Source: CAZVXI01 sp964631295
GTDB taxonomy: Bacteria > Planctomycetota > Phycisphaerae > Phycisphaerales > SM1A02
Assembly: GCA_964631295.1 (NCBI GenBank)
Contig: CAZVXI010000016.1
Coordinates: forward strand, 1-33,992
Length of the DNA stretch: 33,992 nt
Direction of reading: 5' to 3'
Each line of letters starts with the position of its first letter. Position 1 is the stretch's first letter. The notes under the pieces are model-generated. The model did not search any database, was not told the origin of the DNA, and was given only the letters and a program-made list of their open reading frames with translations. A program made the position numbers and the translations under genes. Positions 30,962 to 33,992 of this stretch are shown here, piece by piece.

Positions 30962-31399
30962 TCAACTGATGGCCGATGCACCCGCTGTCGCGACGGCGTG
31001 ATCATCGTCGACAGTTGAGCCTGAGACGCCTATGGCTCCGATGATGCAGCCGTCGCTGTCACTCAGCGGAAGGCCGCCCGGGAAGGTGATCAGGCCACCG
31101 TTGGAATGCTCGATGTTGAACAGCGGCCCACCGGGCTGGCTGAGCGTGCCGATATCGCCCGTGGGCATATCGAACATGCGCGCTGTTTTTGCCTTGCGGA
31201 TCGAGATGTCGATGCTGCCAAGCCAGGCCCCGTCCATGCGAAGGAACGCCTTGAGATTGCCGCCTGCGTCGACGACAGCGATGTCCATCTTCGTGCCGAT
31301 CTCAGCCGCCTTCGTGCGAGCAGCATCGACCACGGCGCGTGCCTGATCAGCAGAGATATCGTGAGCGGTCAGCGTGTCATTAGCGGTTGCTGTTGTCAT
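30962..31399 (-). CDS. GlcG/HbpS family protein
   Basis: This small cytoplasmic or exported-without-signal protein has 145 residues and belongs to the GlcG/HbpS (DUF336) family. The core motif MDIAVVDAGGNLKAFLRMDGAWLGSIDISIRKAKTA is complete, followed by a Gly-rich loop with PGGPLFNIEHSNGGLITFPGG and an ending GAIGVSGSTVDDDHAVA. Streptomyces HbpS binds haem and senses redox stress; GlcG sits in glycolate operons but has no settled role. It lies 28 bases after aconitase in the same direction and is probably on the same transcript. A link to iron status is suggested but not shown. No signal peptide is visible. Confidence 0.9.
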   Translation of the reverse strand: MTTATANDTLTAHDISADQARAVVDAARTKAAEIGTKMDIAVVDAGGNLKAFLRMDGAWLGSIDISIRKAKTARMFDMPTGDIGTLSQPGGPLFNIEHSNGGLITFPGGLPLSDSDGCIIGAIGVSGSTVDDDHAVATAGASAIS

Positions 31400-31427
31400 T
31401 CATGTATCTTTCGTAGCGTTGGTGTGG

Positions 31428-33992
31428 TTACGTGCTCGCCATTTTTCGCAGCACGGTGTGGAGAATGCCGCCGTTGCGGTAGTATTCGACTTCGACAGGC
31501 GAATCGATGCGACAGACGACGGTGAACTCGGTCACGCTGCCATCGGGCCTGGTTGCTTTCACTGGAACATCCTGTCGCGGCTGCAGATTGTCATCGACAG
31601 AAATATCGAATGTCTCGGTGCCATCCAGGCCGAGTGAGTCGGCATCTTCGCCATTGCTGAACTCCAGCGGCAGCACACCCATGAACACCAGGTTGCTGCG
31701 GTGGATGCGTTCGAAACTCTTTGCGATCACCGCGCGTATGCCGAGCAGAATCGTGCCCTTCGCAGCCCAGTCACGTGAGGAGCCCATGCCGTAGTCTTTG
31801 CCAGCGAGCACGACGAACGGTGTGCCATCCGGATGCACATTCACATCCGGATCGGACGTCTGCCCGAGCCCGCCGTTCACGGCTGCCTCAAAAATGCTGG
31901 TGACCGAGCCGCCGATCTTGTCGGTTTTCGTCCAGTCGGTCGTCCAGCCGCCTTCAGTGCCTGGCGCGAGATGGTTGCGGACGCGGATGTTCGCAAATGT
32001 TCCGCGCACCATCACTCGGTCGTTGCCGCGACGAGAGCCGTAACTGTTGAACTGGCTTATCGGCACACCCTTGCTCTGCAGGTACTGTCCTGCGGGTGAA
32101 TCCTTCGCAATCGAGCCGGCCGGGGAGATGTGATCTGTGGTGACCGAATCGCCAACCTTGACCAGACAGCGCGCGCCATTGATCATCTTGATTGGCTCAG
32201 GGGACGGTCCCATACCGACGAAGAACGGCGGCTCCTGCACGTAGGTGCTGTCTTCGCTCCACTCGTATGCGTCGCTGCTCGTCGTTTCAACGGCCTGCCA
32301 TTCATCGGAGCCGGCAAAAACGTTCGCGTATTGCTCGATGAACTGTTCGCGCGTCACGCACTCGGCAACCACCTCATCAATCTCCTGCTGTGTCGGCCAG
32401 ATGTCGGCGAGGTATACATCCTTGCCATTCTTATCTGTGCCGAGCGGTTCGTTTTGAAGATCGATATCGACAGTGCCGGCAATCGCATATGCAACGACGA
32501 GCGGTGGGGAGGCGAGGTAGTTCGCGCGAATGTCCGGGCTGATACGGCCCTCGAAGTTGCGATTACCCGACAGGACCGAAGCAGCAACGATGTCGTTCTC
32601 GCTGATTGCCTTGCTGATTTCATCAGGCAGCGGCCCGGAGTTGCCGATGCACGTCGTGCAGCCGTAGCCGACGAGATAAAATCCAAGCGCTTCGAGATCG
32701 TCCATCAACTCAGCTTTGTTCAGGTAGTCAGTCACGACTTTCGAGCCGGGCGCAAGTGATGTCTTGACCCACGGTTTGCGTTCGAGCCCGAGTTCGTTGG
32801 CCTTCCGCGCAACGAGACCTGCGCCGACCATCACACTCGGATTGCTCGTATTCGTGCAGCTTGTGATTGCGGCAATACAGACAGCTCCATCGTGCAACTC
32901 GAACTCTGCGCCATCGTACGATACCTTCGCGCCGGCTGGCGCTTTGGCAGCCGCCAGTGCAGTCGCGCCGCCATTTCCACCTTCGTCCGCCCAACTCTCC
33001 TTTGTGGAGGTTCCATCGGGAGAGCCCTTGCCGAACGTGATCGAGAGATCCTGCTCCCACTGAGACTTCATGCCGGACAGGACGATGCGATCCTGTGGCC
33101 GCTTTGGTCCGGCCAGTGACGGCTCGACCGTTGACATATCGAGTTCAAGGTTCGCGCTGTACGTGATCTCGCGCGAATCATCGCGCCACATGCCCTGCGC
33201 CTTGTAATACGCCTCGACCGTGCCGACCAAATCATCATCGCGGCCGGTGAGTTGCATGTAACGCAGTGTCTGTTCATCGACCGGGAAGAAGCCGATGGTG
33301 GCGCCGTACTCGGGCGCCATATTGGCGATCGTCGCGCGGTTGGCGATGGGCATGTTTGCGAGCCCTTCTCCATGGAACTCAACGAGCTTGCCGACGACGC
33401 CATGCTCGCGGAGCATCTGCGTGACGACGAGCACGAGGTCCGTCGCGGTGCAGCCCTCTGCCAGTTCGCCCGTGAGTTTAAAGCCGACGACTTCCGGCAC
33501 GAGCATATAGATCGGCTGGCCAAGCATGACTGCCTCGGCTTCGATGCCGCCCACGCCCCAGCCGACGATGCCCAGACCGTTGATCATCGTCGTGTGCGAA
33601 TCTGTGCCGACGAGTGAGTCCGGATACAGCACACCATCGCGTTCCCAGACAACTTTGCCGAGGTATTCGAGATTGACCTGATGAACGATTCCGGTGGCGG
33701 GCGGGACAACGCGGAAGTTATCAAACGCGCGCTGGCCCCACTTGAGGAACTGGTACCGCTCGTGGTTGCGTTCGAACTCCTTCTCGGAGTTGATTGTGAG
33801 CGCCTGGGCAGAGTTGAATGCATCAACTTGCACAGAGTGGTCAATCACGAGATCGCACTGGACAAGCGGGTTGACTTTCTTCGCATCGCCGCCCATGCGG
33901 ATCATCGCGTCGCGCATGGCTGCGAGGTCGACGACTGCCGGCACGCCCGTGAAATCCTGCAGGACGACGCGGCCGGGAATGAATGCGATCTC
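31428..33992 (-). CDS. acnA: Aconitate hydratase A, N-terminus outside the window
   Basis: This enzyme interconverts citrate and isocitrate in the TCA cycle and contains a [4Fe-4S] cluster. The frame is open to the window edge, so the gene continues beyond 33992 and the ATG-like start at 33944 is internal. The edge codes for VVLQDFTGVPAVVDLA, a hallmark of the AcnA/IRP group. Cluster cysteines are seen in SCTNTSNPSV and in GCTTCIGNSGPL. The C-terminal swivelling domain shows GSSRDWAAKG, in which the active-site serine lies. About 854 residues are present, so roughly 50 are missing. No iron-responsive element can be judged here because the 5' end is absent. Confidence 0.97.
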   Translation of the reverse strand, partial: EIAFIPGRVVLQDFTGVPAVVDLAAMRDAMIRMGGDAKKVNPLVQCDLVIDHSVQVDAFNSAQALTINSEKEFERNHERYQFLKWGQRAFDNFRVVPPATGIVHQVNLEYLGKVVWERDGVLYPDSLVGTDSHTTMINGLGIVGWGVGGIEAEAVMLGQPIYMLVPEVVGFKLTGELAEGCTATDLVLVVTQMLREHGVVGKLVEFHGEGLANMPIANRATIANMAPEYGATIGFFPVDEQTLRYMQLTGRDDDLVGTVEAYYKAQGMWRDDSREITYSANLELDMSTVEPSLAGPKRPQDRIVLSGMKSQWEQDLSITFGKGSPDGTSTKESWADEGGNGGATALAAAKAPAGAKVSYDGAEFELHDGAVCIAAITSCTNTSNPSVMVGAGLVARKANELGLERKPWVKTSLAPGSKVVTDYLNKAELMDDLEALGFYLVGYGCTTCIGNSGPLPDEISKAISENDIVAASVLSGNRNFEGRISPDIRANYLASPPLVVAYAIAGTVDIDLQNEPLGTDKNGKDVYLADIWPTQQEIDEVVAECVTREQFIEQYANVFAGSDEWQAVETTSSDAYEWSEDSTYVQEPPFFVGMGPSPEPIKMINGARCLVKVGDSVTTDHISPAGSIAKDSPAGQYLQSKGVPISQFNSYGSRRGNDRVMVRGTFANIRVRNHLAPGTEGGWTTDWTKTDKIGGSVTSIFEAAVNGGLGQTSDPDVNVHPDGTPFVVLAGKDYGMGSSRDWAAKGTILLGIRAVIAKSFERIHRSNLVFMGVLPLEFSNGEDADSLGLDGTETFDISVDDNLQPRQDVPVKATRPDGSVTEFTVVCRIDSPVEVEYYRNGGILHTVLRKMAST

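Noticed and set aside
1..33992. CRISPR arrays, tRNA or rRNA genes, transposases and prophage genes
   Set aside because: No regularly spaced repeats, cloverleaf-like stretches, transposase motifs or phage structural genes were seen when reading both strands.

Overview
The window is chromosomal DNA (by eye roughly 55-60% G+C) from a bacterium that looks like a planctomycete, most likely of the Phycisphaerae. This is inferred from the secreted protein at 25115-27148, which has Cys-rich modules and a paired dockerin-like tail of the kind common in that class, from the divergent omega subunit next to coaC, and from several large secreted or membrane proteins without familiar homologues. No tRNA, rRNA, CRISPR array, insertion sequence or phage gene was seen. 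The region reads as ordinary chromosome carrying a few lineage-specific operons.

Layout. (1) 1-513: 3' part of ispD (isoprenoid synthesis). (2) 515-5374, minus strand: a tightly overlapped cassette. It has a Cys-rich small exported protein whose frame is interrupted at a six-base homopolymer, a membrane-anchored C39-like peptidase fused to a rhodanese domain, a MauE/DoxX-like membrane protein with a CGC motif, and a 679-residue exported protein of unknown function. Every junction is a 4- or 7-base stop/start overlap, and a plausible promoter with an operator-like dyad lies upstream. This is the best candidate in the window for an undescribed system; I read it as a possible export, processing and thiol-maturation unit for a Cys-rich peptide. 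(3) 5408-10283: a phosphoribosyltransferase-hydrolase fusion followed by a run of hairpins, and uvrA. (4) 10284-21835: a divergent membrane locus. One ABC-2 permease is on the minus strand. On the plus strand a six-gene operon encodes three SPFH (HflK/HflC-like) proteins, an ABC ATPase with a long acidic tail, a large ABC permease and a 662-residue exported protein.

(5) 21842-24133, minus strand: alpha/beta hydrolase, rnpA, yidD and a fumarylacetoacetate-hydrolase-family enzyme, probably one transcript. rpmH and yidC, the usual neighbours of rnpA-yidD, are absent. (6) 24163-30955, plus strand: rpoZ-coaC (overlapping), the secreted Cys-rich dockerin protein, a GCS2 carboxylate-amine ligase with two CBS domains followed by an aspartoacylase-family metalloenzyme, and a lone STAS protein. 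(7) 30962-33992, minus strand: a GlcG/HbpS-family protein downstream of aconitase, whose 5' end lies outside the window.

Starts were moved inward in several cases where a Shine-Dalgarno sequence, a signal peptide or a stop/start overlap argued for it; each case is explained in its entry. All functional calls come from reading motifs by eye. No database search was run.
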